From Pandoraea pneumonica (GTDB taxonomy: Bacteria; Pseudomonadota; Gammaproteobacteria; Burkholderiales; Burkholderiaceae), in the NCBI RefSeq assembly GCF_902459645.1, contig NZ_CABPSK010000001.1:1488001-1552000 (forward strand): DNA of 64,000 nt, read 5' to 3'. The translations under genes and the position numbers were made by a program. Of this stretch, positions 37,435-47,710 are shown piece by piece (within the stretch, counting starts at the first letter, position 1; the number at the start of each line of letters is the position of its first letter). The notes below the pieces were generated by a model, which was given only the letters and a program-made list of their open reading frames with translations, was not told the origin of the DNA and did no database searches.

Positions 37435-38772
37435 TCACTCGCCCTTGGCGTAAGGGTTCGCGCTGTTCCGGAACTCTATGCGTAATGGAGTCCCCTTCAA
37501 CTTAAAAGTTTCGCGGAAACGGTTCTCTAAGTAGCGACGGTAGCTGTCGGTCACACCATCCAGATTATTCCCGTGGATGACGATGATCGGCGGATTCGAG
37601 CCCCCTTGGTGTGCGTAGCGCAGCTTGGGACGCGAGAAGCCTGAACGGCGCGGCTGCTGGTGCTCCACGGCCTCTTCGAGGGCACGCGTGAGCTTCGGCG
37701 TGGGCAGCTTGCTCATCGCTGCTGCGTAGGCCTCGTCCACCGAGCGCATGAGCGCACCGATGCCGGTCGCACGCACGGCGGAAATGAAGTGGAAGCTGGC
37801 GAAGCCAAGGAATTTGAGCTTGCGCTCCAATTCCTGCTTGGTCTGATCGCGTGTGTACTCGTCCAGACCGTCCCATTTGTTCACACCCACCACCAGTGCA
37901 CGGCCCGATTCGACGATGAAGCCAGCGATGTGGGCATCTTGATCCGAAATGTCCTGACGGGCATCGAGCATCAAGATCACGACGTTGGCGTCGGCAATCG
38001 ATTGAAGCGTTTTCACAACCGAGAACTTCTCGACGGCCTCGAACACCTTGCCGCGACGACGCAAACCCGCCGTGTCGATCAGCGTGTAGTTCTTGCCTTG
38101 CCGTTCGAACTCGATGTGAATCGAATCGCGCGTCGTCCCCGGCATATCGAACGCAATCACGCGCTCTTCGCCGAGCAGCGTGTTCACGAGCGTGGACTTG
38201 CCGACGTTCGGACGGCCGACGATGGCGATCTTCACGCGGCCGTCGCCCTTCTCTTCGGCTTCGTTCTCGTCCTGGTTCGCGTAGAACGGCGCAATCGCCT
38301 CGTCGATGACTTCTCTGACACCATCGCCGTGGGCCGCCGAAATCGCCAACGGATCACCCAGACCGAGTTCGTAGAAATCGTTGGCGACCGTGGTGTACTT
38401 CATGCCCTCGGCCTTGTTGACCACGAGCATGATCTTGCGACCGGTCTTACGCAGATATTCGGCAATGATCTGGTCTTGCGGCGTGAGGCCCTGACGGCCG
38501 TCGACGATGTAGATCACCACATCGGCTTCGACCACGGCCTGACGCGTTTGCTTGGCCATCTCATGGAAGATGCCGTCTTTGGCGACCGGTTCGAAACCGC
38601 CGGTATCGATGACCAGATACGGATGCTCGCCAACACGCCCCTCGCCATAGTGACGGTCGCGCGTGAGCCCGGGCATGTCGGCGACGAGGGCGTCGCGCGA
38701 GCGGGTCAAACGGTTGAATAGCGTCGATTTGCCGACGTTGGGGCGCCCTACGAGCGCGATCACGGGTTTCAT
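37435..38772 (-). CDS. der: Ribosome biogenesis GTPase Der (EngA)
   Basis: Tandem GTPase of 445 residues needed for 50S subunit assembly. The two G domains show GRPNVGKST (residues 8-16 and again near 190), DTGGFEP and [15 protein letters not shown] and NKWDG. The C-terminal KH-like domain follows ([18 protein letters not shown]). It lies 78 bases downstream of bamB in the usual order. Confidence 0.98.
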   Translation of the reverse strand: MKPVIALVGRPNVGKSTLFNRLTRSRDALVADMPGLTRDRHYGEGRVGEHPYLVIDTGGFEPVAKDGIFHEMAKQTRQAVVEADVVIYIVDGRQGLTPQDQIIAEYLRKTGRKIMLVVNKAEGMKYTTVANDFYELGLGDPLAISAAHGDGVREVIDEAIAPFYANQDENEAEEKGDGRVKIAIVGRPNVGKSTLVNTLLGEERVIAFDMPGTTRDSIHIEFERQGKNYTLIDTAGLRRRGKVFEAVEKFSVVKTLQSIADANVVILMLDARQDISDQDAHIAGFIVESGRALVVGVNKWDGLDEYTRDQTKQELERKLKFLGFASFHFISAVRATGIGALMRSVDEAYAAAMSKLPTPKLTRALEEAVEHQQPRRSGFSRPKLRYAHQGGSNPPIIVIHGNNLDGVTDSYRRYLENRFRETFKLKGTPLRIEFRNSANPYAKGE

Positions 38773-38789
38773 GAATAAGCCCTAAAAAC

Positions 38790-38820
38790 GAATACGGCCG
38801 GCGCGCTGCCGGCCGTTCCC
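38790..38820 (-). terminator. Hairpin between bamB and der
   Basis: Nine-bp perfect stem ACGGCCGGC (38794-38802) with GCCGGCCGT (38808-38816). Read leftward a T-rich ATTCGTTTTT follows. It may be a terminator or partial attenuator inside the cluster. Confidence 0.5.
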
Positions 38821-38850
38821 GGAAAATGCCCGGGTGCTGCCGCTAACCGG

Positions 38851-40068
38851 TTATTCCGGACGGAAGCCGTAGATGTTGCCGTCGCGCGTTTGCACCACCA
38901 GCGTTTGGCCGGCGAGTACCGGCTGTGCGCTGATTGCGCCGCTAAGCTTCACGCGGGCGAGAATATCGCCGTTGTCACGCGACAGGAAATGCAGATAACC
39001 CTGCTTGTCGCCCACCACCACCACACGGCCAATGGCCAGCGGTGCCGACAGGTCACGGTACTTGAGTTTGTCGTTCTGCCACAGTGTACTGCCATCGGAC
39101 GAATTGAACGCGTAGACGGCACCGTCGGTATTGACCGCCGCCACCACACGCTCGTCTTGCGTCACGCCGTTCGGCGACGAGAAGTCGCGCGCCCACAGGC
39201 CGTTGCCGGTCTGCACGTCCGCACACCCCACACGGCCCTGGAACGTTGCACCGCAGACTTGGCGACCGAACACGACCGGCGCGCCGGTCACGTCGTTCAC
39301 ACGCTCGACTTCGGTCACGCCCTTCGGATACGACAGCGGCGTCATCCACAGCGGATTGCCGGTGTTCGCATCGAGCGCCACCATCTTGCCGCCGGGGAAG
39401 CCCGTCACCACGGCGCGATCGCCCAAGAACGTCATGCCCGTGCCGGTACGCAGCGTCAGCGTCGACGTCGGCTGCGAGTACGACCAGCGCACCGAACCGG
39501 TGCCCGAATCGAATGCCGTCACGCGATTGTTGATCGCCCGCACCACGACCAGGCCGCGGCCGACCAGCGGCGCGGTCAGCACTTCGCTGCCCGCGTTGGC
39601 CTTCCACGACTGCTTGCCGTCGTGATCGAACGCGATCACATCACCCTTTTGCGTGGCGACCACCGTCGTCTCGCCATCGCTGCCCGGGCCGGCCGTGATA
39701 CCGGTATCGGCCTTCGCCGACCAGTTGGACGCACCCGTGTCGGCATCCACACGCACGATGCTGCCATTGGCGCCAGCCGCGAACACGGCGTTACCCACCG
39801 CTACCGGGGCGAAGCTATACGCACCCGCCTTGCCCACGCTCGCCGTCCAGATCTGTTTGACGGTCAACGCTTGCTTGATCTCCGTGAGCGGTGTCGGCTC
39901 ATGCGCCGGCTTGCTCGTGAAGATTCCGCAACCACCCAGCGTGCCGAGCACCGCGAGCGTCAGCACGGCGCTGCCCGCGCGCTGGAAAAGGCCACGGCGC
40001 GCCGCTTCGGACTGCGACTCAGCCTGCGTGTTCGACATCGATCGACGGAAGTCGTTAAGGATCATCAT
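38851..40068 (-). CDS. bamB: Outer-membrane protein assembly lipoprotein BamB
   Basis: Eight-bladed beta-propeller lipoprotein of the BAM complex, up to 405 residues. A lipobox LGGC follows a hydrophobic signal. PQQ-type blade motifs recur (VDADTGASNWSAK, FDSGTGSVRWSYS, LDANTGNPLW, FNSSDGSTLWQN). The start is uncertain: the ATG pair at 40068 and an ATG about ten codons downstream are both in frame, and the latter gives a more usual signal length. Confidence 0.93.
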   Translation of the reverse strand: MMILNDFRRSMSNTQAESQSEAARRGLFQRAGSAVLTLAVLGTLGGCGIFTSKPAHEPTPLTEIKQALTVKQIWTASVGKAGAYSFAPVAVGNAVFAAGANGSIVRVDADTGASNWSAKADTGITAGPGSDGETTVVATQKGDVIAFDHDGKQSWKANAGSEVLTAPLVGRGLVVVRAINNRVTAFDSGTGSVRWSYSQPTSTLTLRTGTGMTFLGDRAVVTGFPGGKMVALDANTGNPLWMTPLSYPKGVTEVERVNDVTGAPVVFGRQVCGATFQGRVGCADVQTGNGLWARDFSSPNGVTQDERVVAAVNTDGAVYAFNSSDGSTLWQNDKLKYRDLSAPLAIGRVVVVGDKQGYLHFLSRDNGDILARVKLSGAISAQPVLAGQTLVVQTRDGNIYGFRPE

Positions 40069-40123
40069 GTACCCGGTTATGCGTTATGGGAGGGTAATAC
40101 TGCCAATGAAATACCGGCGCGCT

Positions 40124-40753
40124 TCAGGCCCCCAGCGCGTCGAGCTTGAACTGCACGAACTGACGCATGCCCGAATCCTGCTTATCGAGCTTGTCGAGCG
40201 CCAACTTGTACGCGGTGCGTGCGTCGGCCACCTTGCTTTGCGCAACGAGCACGTCGCCACGACGATCGGCAAACAGCCCTTCATACGGTGCAGGCGGGTT
40301 GTCGAGCATTTTCAACGCTTCGTCGTACGCCTTCTCGTCGAGCAGAACACCCGCCAGACGCAGCTTGGCCAGTTGCTTGTACTCGTCGTCCTTCGCGTTC
40401 GACACGGCCCATTGCAGTTGCGCCTTCGCGCCCGCCACGTCGCCCGCGTCCGAGAGAGACTTTGCCGCAAGCAGCGCCGTCATCTGCGCGTACGGCGTAC
40501 TGCCGAACTTGCCTTCCATATCGGACGCAATGCGAGCGACCCGCGCCTTATCCTTCGCGTCGATGGCCGTGGCCAGCTCGCCGTACAACACGCCCGCCTC
40601 GACCGTCTGCTTGCGCTCGTAATAGCGCCACAGATTCCAGCCGCCATAGGCCAGCATGATGACGACCAGCGTCCAGACAACGTAATTGCCGTACTGCTTC
40701 CACCAGGCCTTTACGTTCTCGATCTGTTCCTGTTCCTCGTGATAGCTGCTCAT
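40124..40753 (-). CDS. yfgM: YfgM-like periplasmic chaperone/TPR protein
   Basis: Protein of 209 residues with one N-terminal membrane anchor (YVVWTLVVIMLAYGGWNLW) and a helical tetratricopeptide-like domain. It matches YfgM, which in E. coli associates with the SecYEG translocon and the chaperone PpiD. It sits between hisS and bamB, the conserved position. Confidence 0.88.
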   Translation of the reverse strand: MSSYHEEQEQIENVKAWWKQYGNYVVWTLVVIMLAYGGWNLWRYYERKQTVEAGVLYGELATAIDAKDKARVARIASDMEGKFGSTPYAQMTALLAAKSLSDAGDVAGAKAQLQWAVSNAKDDEYKQLAKLRLAGVLLDEKAYDEALKMLDNPPAPYEGLFADRRGDVLVAQSKVADARTAYKLALDKLDKQDSGMRQFVQFKLDALGA

Positions 40754-40785
40754 TCGCCGGGGCTCTCCGTGTCTGGCGTCTTGGA

Positions 40786-42162
40786 TTAGTGAATCGTTTC
40801 GTTGCCTGCACCATCGCTGGCCAGGCTTTCGTTCACGCTTTCGTCGGCACTCGCGACGATGGCGTCGATCAAGTGCTCGGCGAGACCGTCGAACGGCACG
40901 CTCGTCTGATTGTTCGACGGATCGGCCGCACGCAGGTGTTTGACCACCACCGTGCCCGATGCCACTTCGTTCTCGCCAACGATGATCGCGAAGCTCGCAC
41001 CGCTCGCGTCCGCACGCTTCATCTGCGACTTGAAGCTGCTGCCCTTACCGTCCGGGCTGCAATGGAACACGACGTTCAGGCCGGCGTCGCGCATACGTTC
41101 TGCGGCGATCATGGCCGGTGCCACGGCGGCTTCGCCCTGGTGCACCACGTACACGTCCGCACCTTCGGCTTGCGGCACGAGATCGTCTTCACGCAGCAGT
41201 TCGAGAATGCGCTCCACGCCCATCGCCCAGCCGCATGCCGGCGTGGCGTCGCCGCCGAGTTGCTCGATCAGCGGATCGTAACGTCCACCGCCGGCAACCG
41301 TGCCCTGCGCGCCGAGCTTGTCGGTCACCCACTCGAACACCGTCAGATTGTAGTAGTCGAGACCACGCACCAGACGGGGATTGATAGTGAATGGAATGTT
41401 GTTCGCCTTGAGCAGCGACTGCACGCCTTCGAAGTGCTTGATCGACGCCTCGCCGAGGTAATCGATCAGCTTCGGTGCGCCTTCGACCATGGCTTGCATC
41501 GCCGGGTTCTTCGTATCGAGCACGCGCAGCGGGTTCGTGTACAAACGGCGCTTGCCATCTTCATCGAGCAGATCGACGTGCTTCTCGAGGTAAGCGATCA
41601 GATCGGCACGGTGACGCGCGCGTTCTTCGCCTTGCCCCAGCGAGTTGAGTTGCAGATGAATACCGGTCAGGCCGAGATCATCCCACAGGCGCTGGCACAT
41701 CAGAATGATTTCGACGTCCGCATCCGGGCCGGCGAGACCGAGGGCCTCAACGCCCACCTGATGGAACTGGCGATAACGGCCGCGCTGCGGCTTCTCGTGA
41801 CGGAACATCGGGCCGAAGTACCACAGGCGCTTCGGGCCGCTGTACAGCAGATTGTGTTCGAGCGTGGCACGCACGGCGGCGGCCGTGCCTTCCGGGCGCA
41901 TCGTCAGCTGTTCGCCGTTGAGCGAATCGGTGAAGCTGTACATCTCCTTCTCGACGATATCGGTCACTTCACCGATGCCGCGCGTGAAGAGCTGCGTGTG
42001 CTCGATGATCGGCGTACGGATCTGCTGATAGCCATAGGCGCGCAACATCGCGCGCACCGATTCTTCGAAGAACTCCCACAGGGCTTCGTCCTGCGGAAGA
42101 ATGTCGTTCATGCCCTTCACGCCAGCCAGTTTGGGGAGGCGCTTCTTCTTTTCTTCAGTCAT
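40786..42162 (-). CDS. hisS: Histidyl-tRNA synthetase
   Basis: Class II synthetase of 458 residues that charges tRNA-His. Motif 2 region [19 protein letters not shown], the histidine-specific [15 protein letters not shown] and [14 protein letters not shown], motif 3 ending MGVERI, and the C-terminal anticodon-binding domain are all visible. A Lys/Arg-rich N-terminal extension of about 15 residues precedes GMNDILP. It is distinct from the non-charging hisZ in this window. Confidence 0.97.
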   Translation of the reverse strand: MTEEKKKRLPKLAGVKGMNDILPQDEALWEFFEESVRAMLRAYGYQQIRTPIIEHTQLFTRGIGEVTDIVEKEMYSFTDSLNGEQLTMRPEGTAAAVRATLEHNLLYSGPKRLWYFGPMFRHEKPQRGRYRQFHQVGVEALGLAGPDADVEIILMCQRLWDDLGLTGIHLQLNSLGQGEERARHRADLIAYLEKHVDLLDEDGKRRLYTNPLRVLDTKNPAMQAMVEGAPKLIDYLGEASIKHFEGVQSLLKANNIPFTINPRLVRGLDYYNLTVFEWVTDKLGAQGTVAGGGRYDPLIEQLGGDATPACGWAMGVERILELLREDDLVPQAEGADVYVVHQGEAAVAPAMIAAERMRDAGLNVVFHCSPDGKGSSFKSQMKRADASGASFAIIVGENEVASGTVVVKHLRAADPSNNQTSVPFDGLAEHLIDAIVASADESVNESLASDGAGNETIH

Positions 42163-42226
42163 ATTCTCTTTGTCCTGCCCGCGCGATCTCGCGTCGTTCG
42201 ATGGATATCGTTAGATATCGCCCGAC

Positions 42227-43507
42227 TTAGGCGGCAACGGTGCCTTCGGTCTGTGCGTAGCGGGTCTTCACGTAGTCGTCGACGATCTGCTGGAATTCTT
42301 CCGCGATATGGTCGCCGCGCAGCGTACGCACCTTCTCGCCATCGACGAACACCGGCGCCGCCGGCGATTCACCCGAACCCGGCAAGCTGATGCCGATGTT
42401 CGCGTGCTTCGATTCGCCCGGGCCATTCACGATGCAGCCCATGACCGCGACGTTCATGTTCTCGACGCCCGGATATTGAGCCTTCCACACCGGCATTTGT
42501 TCACGCAGATACGTCTGAATTTTCGAGGCAAGTTCTTGGAACACCGTGCTCGTGGTACGACCGCAACCCGGACAAGCGATGACCATCGGCGCGAACGCGC
42601 GCAGGCCCATCGTTTGCAGGATTTCCTGCGCCACCACAACTTCGCCCGTACGCGCGCCGCCCGGTTCCGGGGTCAGCGAAATACGGATCGTGTCGCCAAT
42701 GCCTTCTTGCAACAGCACCGACAGTGCCGCCGTCGATGCCACGATGCCCTTCGATCCCATGCCCGCTTCGGTCAGGCCCAGATGCAACGCGTAGTCGCAA
42801 CGCTTGGCCAACTCGCGGTACACAGCGATCAGGTCCTGCACGGCGCTGACCTTGCACGACAGCAAAATCTTGTCGGCCGACAGCCCCACACGTTGCGCGA
42901 GCTCTGCCGATTCGAGCGCCGACGTGATCAGCGCTTCGTACATCACGCTCTGCGCTTCCCACGGGGTCGCACGCGCAGCGTTCTCGTCCATGATGCGTGC
43001 GAGCAGCGACTGGTCCAGACTGCCCCAGTTCACGCCGATACGCACCGGCTTGTCGTACTTGCAGGCGGCTTCGATCATCTGCGCAAACTGCGTGTCGCGC
43101 TTCGCGCCCTGACCGACGTTACCCGGGTTGATACGGTACTTCGACAACGCTTCGGCGCAGGCCGGATAGTCGTTGAGGAGTTTGTGCCCGTTGTAGTGGA
43201 AATCGCCCACCAGCGGCACCATCACGCCCATACGATCGAGTTGATCGCGAATCGCCGGCACCGCCGCCGCGGCTTCCGGCGTGTTGACGGTGATACGCAC
43301 CAATTCGGAACCCGCTTGCGCCAGTTCTTTCACTTGAATGGCCGTGCCGATCGCGTCTGCGGTGTCGGTGTTGGTCATCGATTGCACGCGAATCGGCGAG
43401 TCGCCGCCGACCGTCACAAGCTGGCCGCCCCAACGGATCGCGACTTTACGCGACTGACGGCGCGGCGCCGGACCGCCAATGATCGGCATGCATTCTACAG
43501 AAGCCAT
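42227..43507 (-). CDS. ispG: 4-hydroxy-3-methylbut-2-enyl diphosphate synthase
   Basis: IspG (GcpE) of 426 residues, the iron-sulfur enzyme of the non-mevalonate isoprenoid pathway. The TIM-barrel half begins with [24 protein letters not shown]. The 4Fe-4S ligands lie in CPGCGRTTS and CIVNGPGE near the C-terminus. Length is longer than E. coli IspG by an insertion, as in other betaproteobacteria. It lies 18 bases after rodZ. Confidence 0.97.
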   Translation of the reverse strand: MASVECMPIIGGPAPRRQSRKVAIRWGGQLVTVGGDSPIRVQSMTNTDTADAIGTAIQVKELAQAGSELVRITVNTPEAAAAVPAIRDQLDRMGVMVPLVGDFHYNGHKLLNDYPACAEALSKYRINPGNVGQGAKRDTQFAQMIEAACKYDKPVRIGVNWGSLDQSLLARIMDENAARATPWEAQSVMYEALITSALESAELAQRVGLSADKILLSCKVSAVQDLIAVYRELAKRCDYALHLGLTEAGMGSKGIVASTAALSVLLQEGIGDTIRISLTPEPGGARTGEVVVAQEILQTMGLRAFAPMVIACPGCGRTTSTVFQELASKIQTYLREQMPVWKAQYPGVENMNVAVMGCIVNGPGESKHANIGISLPGSGESPAAPVFVDGEKVRTLRGDHIAEEFQQIVDDYVKTRYAQTEGTVAA

Positions 43508-43525
43508 GATTACCCTCTTTCGGTC

Positions 43526-44608
43526 TTACTGGAGCGTCAGACGCGCCACGTTGCCCGCATTACGGGACTTGATCTCGACCGGTTGACCGTTGAACTCCAG
43601 CGACTCGACGCCCGCGACGTTACCCACAACGATCTTGAGCGGCGCATCGCCCGTGATTTCTTGTTCGGCACCTGCACGCATCAGCTGGGAGAACAGCACC
43701 TTGCCGTCCTTCGATTTCACTTCGATCCAGCTGTCTGCCTTCAGGTGCAACGCAATCTTGCCATTACCCGGCGTACCCGCGCCTACCGCCGATGCGGCTG
43801 ATGCCGCCGAAGCGACCGGCGCGGCTGCCGCCTTGGCGGCCGATGCACTCGCCGCCAGACCCGCCACCACATGCGTCGGATCGACAGCAGCGATCAAACC
43901 AGCGCCGGCAGTTGCCGAGCTAGCCGTTGCCGCATTAACAGTGCTTTCGGTATTGCCGTTATTCGCGGCGGTGTTCACGTTATTGCTGCCATCGGCGCCC
44001 GGCGGCGTGCCGTTGGCGTCGGCCACCACCGGCTGACTGGCCGGCTCGGCGGCTTCCACGCCTTGTGCAGACGGCGCGCTCGCCAGGTCGGCGGGCTCGG
44101 TCGCGCCGCGCGTCGGCTTGTGAGCATTGCCGAAGTACCACGCGGCACCGGCAATCACCACGAGCGCAGCCAGCGCCCACGGCCACTTGGCCTGCGACGC
44201 GGCAACCGGCGAGCGGAAGCGCACAGGGCTCTTCGGAATACTGGGCTGGCCGGTCGGTGCCTGCGGAATATCGATCGGTGCCGCGCGGCCAAAACGGCGC
44301 AGCGGCTCGATCATCGGTTCCGGGTCACCGCCGAGCATGCGCGCGTAGCTGCGCACGACCCCTTGAATAAACGGCATTTCCGGCAAGGCATCCCACTGGC
44401 CGGATTCCAGACGTTGCAGCTTCTGCACCGAGACTTTCAGGCGCGCCGACACGTCTTCAATCGACATGCCGCGCTTCTCGCGCAATGCCGCCAGTTGCGC
44501 ACCCACCTGCGCGCCCAGCTCAGCCAATCCGGCGGCCGATCCCGACGGCATTCCCTGGCCCTGAGCCCCGGTTTGCCCGCCTGCGTCCGCCTGATTCTGG
44601 TTATCCAT
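43526..44608 (-). CDS. rodZ: RodZ-like cytoskeletal/HTH membrane protein
   Basis: Protein of 360 residues with an N-terminal Cro-like helix-turn-helix (LAALREKRGMSIEDVSARLKVSVQKLQRLE), a single membrane segment (WPWALAALVVIAGAAWYF) and a long Ala/Ser/Thr-rich periplasmic linker. The C-terminal DUF4115 domain (ALHLKADSWIEVKSKDGK) completes the RodZ layout. RodZ links MreB to the envelope and sets rod shape. The ATG at 44608 has a G-rich stretch upstream and opens the protein. Confidence 0.9.
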   Translation of the reverse strand: MDNQNQADAGGQTGAQGQGMPSGSAAGLAELGAQVGAQLAALREKRGMSIEDVSARLKVSVQKLQRLESGQWDALPEMPFIQGVVRSYARMLGGDPEPMIEPLRRFGRAAPIDIPQAPTGQPSIPKSPVRFRSPVAASQAKWPWALAALVVIAGAAWYFGNAHKPTRGATEPADLASAPSAQGVEAAEPASQPVVADANGTPPGADGSNNVNTAANNGNTESTVNAATASSATAGAGLIAAVDPTHVVAGLAASASAAKAAAAPVASAASAASAVGAGTPGNGKIALHLKADSWIEVKSKDGKVLFSQLMRAGAEQEITGDAPLKIVVGNVAGVESLEFNGQPVEIKSRNAGNVARLTLQ

Positions 44609-44869
44609 CGATACGCCCCCGTTCGTAAGCAGCCGCATGCCGCGGCTGAGGATATGCTGACGACAACTCCATCACGTCACCCACCTTGCGCGCGGCGTGA
44701 AGATCTGCGCGACGCTTCGGACGATTCGGTGTGGAACTGACGAAATCGCGCGAAGCATCGTCGATGCTCCGCGCGAGGAATGCTGTAGTGCGTGACTGAT
44801 TCGCCGGGCGGCATGGCACGTGCCGGGCCGACGGCCCTGGCCACGGTCCGCGCCCGCCCATGCGCAACC
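44609..44869. other. Gap between rlmN and rodZ with no gene found
   Basis: This 261-base stretch contains no protein-like reading frame that I can support. In many betaproteobacteria a TPR-type pilus assembly gene (pilW/pilF) lies at this position, and no trace of TPR coding is visible here. Confidence 0.5.
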
Positions 44870-45991
44870 TCATACGGTACGCACCTCGACCGCGATTTTC
44901 CCGAACTTGCCGCGCTGTGCAAGCCGCGTGCGATCCTGCACTTCGCCGGCGAGCTGACCACACGCCGCGTCGATGTCATCGCCGCGCGTCTTGCGCACGG
45001 TCGTGACGAGGCCTGCATCGAGCAGGATCTGCGCAAACCGCTTGATTTGCGGATCCTTCGAGCGCAGCAGGCCGGATTCGGGAAACGGATTGAACGGAAT
45101 CAGATTGAACTTGCACGGCACGTCGCGCGTAAGGGCGACGAGCTCGCGCGCATGCGCTTCGGTGTCGTTCACACCGTCGAGCATGCAGTACTCGAACGTG
45201 ATGAAATCGCGCGGCGCCACTTCCAGGTAACGCTCGCACGCGCCCATCAGTTCGCGTAGCGGATATTTCTTATTGAGCGGCACGAGAACATCGCGCAGCG
45301 CATCATTCGGTGCGTGCAGCGAGACGGCCAGCGCAACGGGCAGCTCCTTGCCCAGGCGGTCCATCATCGGCACCACGCCGGACGTCGACAACGTCACGCG
45401 GCGACGCGACAGCCCGTAGGCATTGTCGTCGAGCATGAGGCGCATGGCGCCCACCACGTTTTCGAAATTGAGCAGCGGCTCGCCCATGCCCATCATCACC
45501 ACGTTGGTGATGACGCGCTCGTTCTTGCCTTCGCGCCCGAGATCGCGGCGCAACGCAAATTCGGCCATCCACAACTGGCCGATGATCTCGCCTAGCGAGA
45601 GATTGCGCGAGAAACCTTGCTTGCCGGTCGAACAGAACCGGCAGTTGACAGCGCAGCCCGCCTGCGACGAAACGCACAGCGTGCCACGCGTCTCCTCAGG
45701 GATGTAGACGGTCTCGACGGCATTGCCGTTGCCCACGTCCAGCAGCCATTTGCGCGTCCCATCGGTCGACACGTGGTCGGTGATGATCGCCGGTGCCGCG
45801 ATCGTTGCACGGGTGTGCAATTTCTCGCGCAACGACTTGGCCAGATCGGTCATGCCGTCGAAATCGGCGGCCCCGTTCTGGTGGATCCAACGCTGGAGCT
45901 GTCGCGCACGGAACGGTTTTTCACCGAGCGTGCCGCAATAGGCGGCCAGACCGTCCGGATCGTAATCAAGCAGATTCGTAAGGTTGGTCAT
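44870..45991 (-). CDS. rlmN: Dual-specificity rRNA/tRNA adenine-C2 methyltransferase
   Basis: Radical-SAM enzyme of 373 residues that methylates A2503 of 23S rRNA and A37 of some tRNAs. The cluster motif [20 protein letters not shown], and a C-terminal [16 protein letters not shown] with the catalytic cysteine are present, as is the early cysteine of SSQAGC. It lies 59 bases after ndk. Confidence 0.97.
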   Translation of the reverse strand: MTNLTNLLDYDPDGLAAYCGTLGEKPFRARQLQRWIHQNGAADFDGMTDLAKSLREKLHTRATIAAPAIITDHVSTDGTRKWLLDVGNGNAVETVYIPEETRGTLCVSSQAGCAVNCRFCSTGKQGFSRNLSLGEIIGQLWMAEFALRRDLGREGKNERVITNVVMMGMGEPLLNFENVVGAMRLMLDDNAYGLSRRRVTLSTSGVVPMMDRLGKELPVALAVSLHAPNDALRDVLVPLNKKYPLRELMGACERYLEVAPRDFITFEYCMLDGVNDTEAHARELVALTRDVPCKFNLIPFNPFPESGLLRSKDPQIKRFAQILLDAGLVTTVRKTRGDDIDAACGQLAGEVQDRTRLAQRGKFGKIAVEVRTV

Positions 45992-46050
45992 GGCCCTGGT
46001 CCGTCAACATCCCTTCGGTAACTTCCTGCGATTGAGCGGCTAAACGCGCA

Positions 46051-46476
46051 TTAGCGCGCGTAGACGTTCAAACCAGCAAAGAAGAACGACACTTCGACAG
46101 CAGCCGTTTCGGCGGCGTCCGAACCGTGAACAGCGTTCGCATCGATGCTGTCGGCGAAATCGGCGCGAATCGTGCCCTTCTCAGCCTTCTTCGGATCGGT
46201 AGCGCCCATCAGATCGCGGTTCTTGGCGATAGCGTTTTCGCCTTCGAGCACTTGGATCATGACCGGACCCGAGATCATGAAGTCGACCAGGTCCTTGAAG
46301 AACGGACGTTCCTTGTGAACACCGTAGAACTGCTCGGCTTCAGCGCGCGACAGTTGCACGAGCTTGGCAGCAACGATCTTCAGGCCCGCGCCTTCGAAAC
46401 GGCTGTAAATCTGGCCGATCACGTTCTTGGCAACGGCATCGGGCTTGATAATCGAAAGAGTGCGTTCGACTGCCAT
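46051..46476 (-). CDS. ndk: Nucleoside diphosphate kinase
   Basis: Ndk of 141 residues balances nucleoside triphosphates. The phospho-histidine motif NAVHGSDA and the nucleotide-binding [11 protein letters not shown] are intact. The ATG at 46476 has GGAG six bases upstream. An ATG four codons earlier lacks this. It is the first gene of the leftward housekeeping block. Confidence 0.98.
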   Translation of the reverse strand: MAVERTLSIIKPDAVAKNVIGQIYSRFEGAGLKIVAAKLVQLSRAEAEQFYGVHKERPFFKDLVDFMISGPVMIQVLEGENAIAKNRDLMGATDPKKAEKGTIRADFADSIDANAVHGSDAAETAAVEVSFFFAGLNVYAR

Positions 46477-46524
46477 GAAAAACTCCAAAAAATTAAGCAG
46501 TTATATAACCAACATGAACCCGTA

Positions 46525-46533
46525 ATTGTAGCA
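46525..46533 (-). promoter_or_regulatory. Candidate extended -10 promoter of ndk
   Basis: Read leftward, TGCTACAAT (an extended -10 element) lies about 50 bases before the ndk ATG. No good -35 box is seen, which fits an extended -10 promoter. The remainder of 46534-46884 shows no gene or other element that I recognise. Confidence 0.45.
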
Positions 46534-46884
46534 CGAAGGCTGTTATGATGGTGATGGAACCTACAGTGCGCGCACCGCTCAAACGCAGGACGGCCGGGAC
46601 TGTCCGGCTTGTTAGCGAGATTTGCGTGGCATCGGGATTCCCCACCTTCCCGCCATGGAAAGGTTGACGGCATCCAGCCGGCTTGAATTTTCGGGCATTT
46701 GCCCAAACATTCAGAGCATCTTCTGAGCGCATTCCGGGACATCTTTCGATATCCTGTGACATCGACGACAAGCCAGACCAACGGCTGCGGGGGATACACC
46801 GGCATTCGCCGGTCATCGTAAAAAGCGTCACAAGACGTCCACCGGCCCCGCTGGCGGACACAATGACCACGGAGAACACCATAT

Positions 46885-47583
46885 ATGAACCAGGATTTCC
46901 AACGTTTCGGCTACGGCGGGCAAGGCGTGACGACCGTACAGGTGCGCAACAAGGTGCTGCGCAATACGTACTGGCTGCTCGCGCTGTCGATGCTGCCGAC
47001 GATTGCGGGAGCCTGGCTGGGCGTGACTTACGGCTTCGCGCTGTTCGCGGGCAGCCCGATGGTCAGCGTCATTGCCTTCCTTGCGATCGCTTTCGGCTTC
47101 ATGTTCGCCATCGAGCGCTTCAAGAATAGCGGCGTCGGCGTCGCACTGCTGCTGGGCTTCACCTTCTTCATGGGGTTGATGCTCACGCGCATGCTGAGCT
47201 TTGTGCTCGGATTCTCGAACGGCGCGTCGCTCATCATGCTGGCGTTCGGCGGCACCGCCGTCATCTTCGGCGTGATGGCCACCGTCGCCACGGTCAGCAA
47301 GCGCGACTTCAGCGGTCTGGGCAAGTGGCTGTTCATGGGCGTGCTGGTGATTATCGTCGCCTCGATCGCCAATATTTGGCTGCAACTGCCGGCGCTGATG
47401 CTGACTGTCTCGGTGCTCGCCATCGCGATCTTCTCGGCATACATCCTGTTCGACGTGCAGCGCGTTGTGAACGGCGGCGAGACGAACTACGTCACGGCCA
47501 CGCTCGCGATCTACCTCGACCTGTACAACATCTTCACCAACCTGCTCGCCATCCTCGGCGTGCTGGGCGGCAACCGCAACTAA
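46885..47583 (+). CDS. Bax inhibitor-1/YccA family membrane protein
   Basis: Integral membrane protein of 232 residues with seven predicted helices and the family's C-terminal acidic-helix pattern (AYILFDVQRVVNGGETNYVTATLAIYLDLYN). E. coli YccA modulates FtsH proteolysis and related proteins are pH-gated calcium leaks. Which applies here is unknown. It lies near but is not co-transcribed with hflKC. Confidence 0.9.
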   Translation: MNQDFQRFGYGGQGVTTVQVRNKVLRNTYWLLALSMLPTIAGAWLGVTYGFALFAGSPMVSVIAFLAIAFGFMFAIERFKNSGVGVALLLGFTFFMGLMLTRMLSFVLGFSNGASLIMLAFGGTAVIFGVMATVATVSKRDFSGLGKWLFMGVLVIIVASIANIWLQLPALMLTVSVLAIAIFSAYILFDVQRVVNGGETNYVTATLAIYLDLYNIFTNLLAILGVLGGNRN

Positions 47584-47624
47584 CCGGACGCGGCGGGCTC
47601 TCGCCCGTCACGGCCTTGGCAGTA

Positions 47625-47660
47625 CAAAAAAAGCCAGTCCTTCGGGACTGGCTTTTTTCT
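47625..47660. terminator. Bidirectional intrinsic terminator with TTCG loop
   Basis: Stem AAAAAAGCCAGTCC (47627-47640) pairs with GGACTGGCTTTTTT (47645-47658) around a TTCG tetraloop, so it acts in both directions. It serves the converging Bax-inhibitor-like and rlmD genes. Confidence 0.92.
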
Positions 47661-47710
47661 TTGGCGTGTCGGCCTGGCCTTGATTGGGCCTTAATAAGGC
47701 CCTGAGGATA

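Noticed and set aside
44601-44963. A 120-codon frame in the rlmN-rodZ gap as a possible pilW remnant
   Set aside because: The translation is Arg/Ala-rich without TPR pattern or signal peptide and overlaps rlmN. It looks like noise.
46683-47129. A 148-codon frame overlapping the start of the Bax-inhibitor-like gene
   Set aside because: It overlaps the real gene in another frame and its translation is Arg-rich and unstructured.
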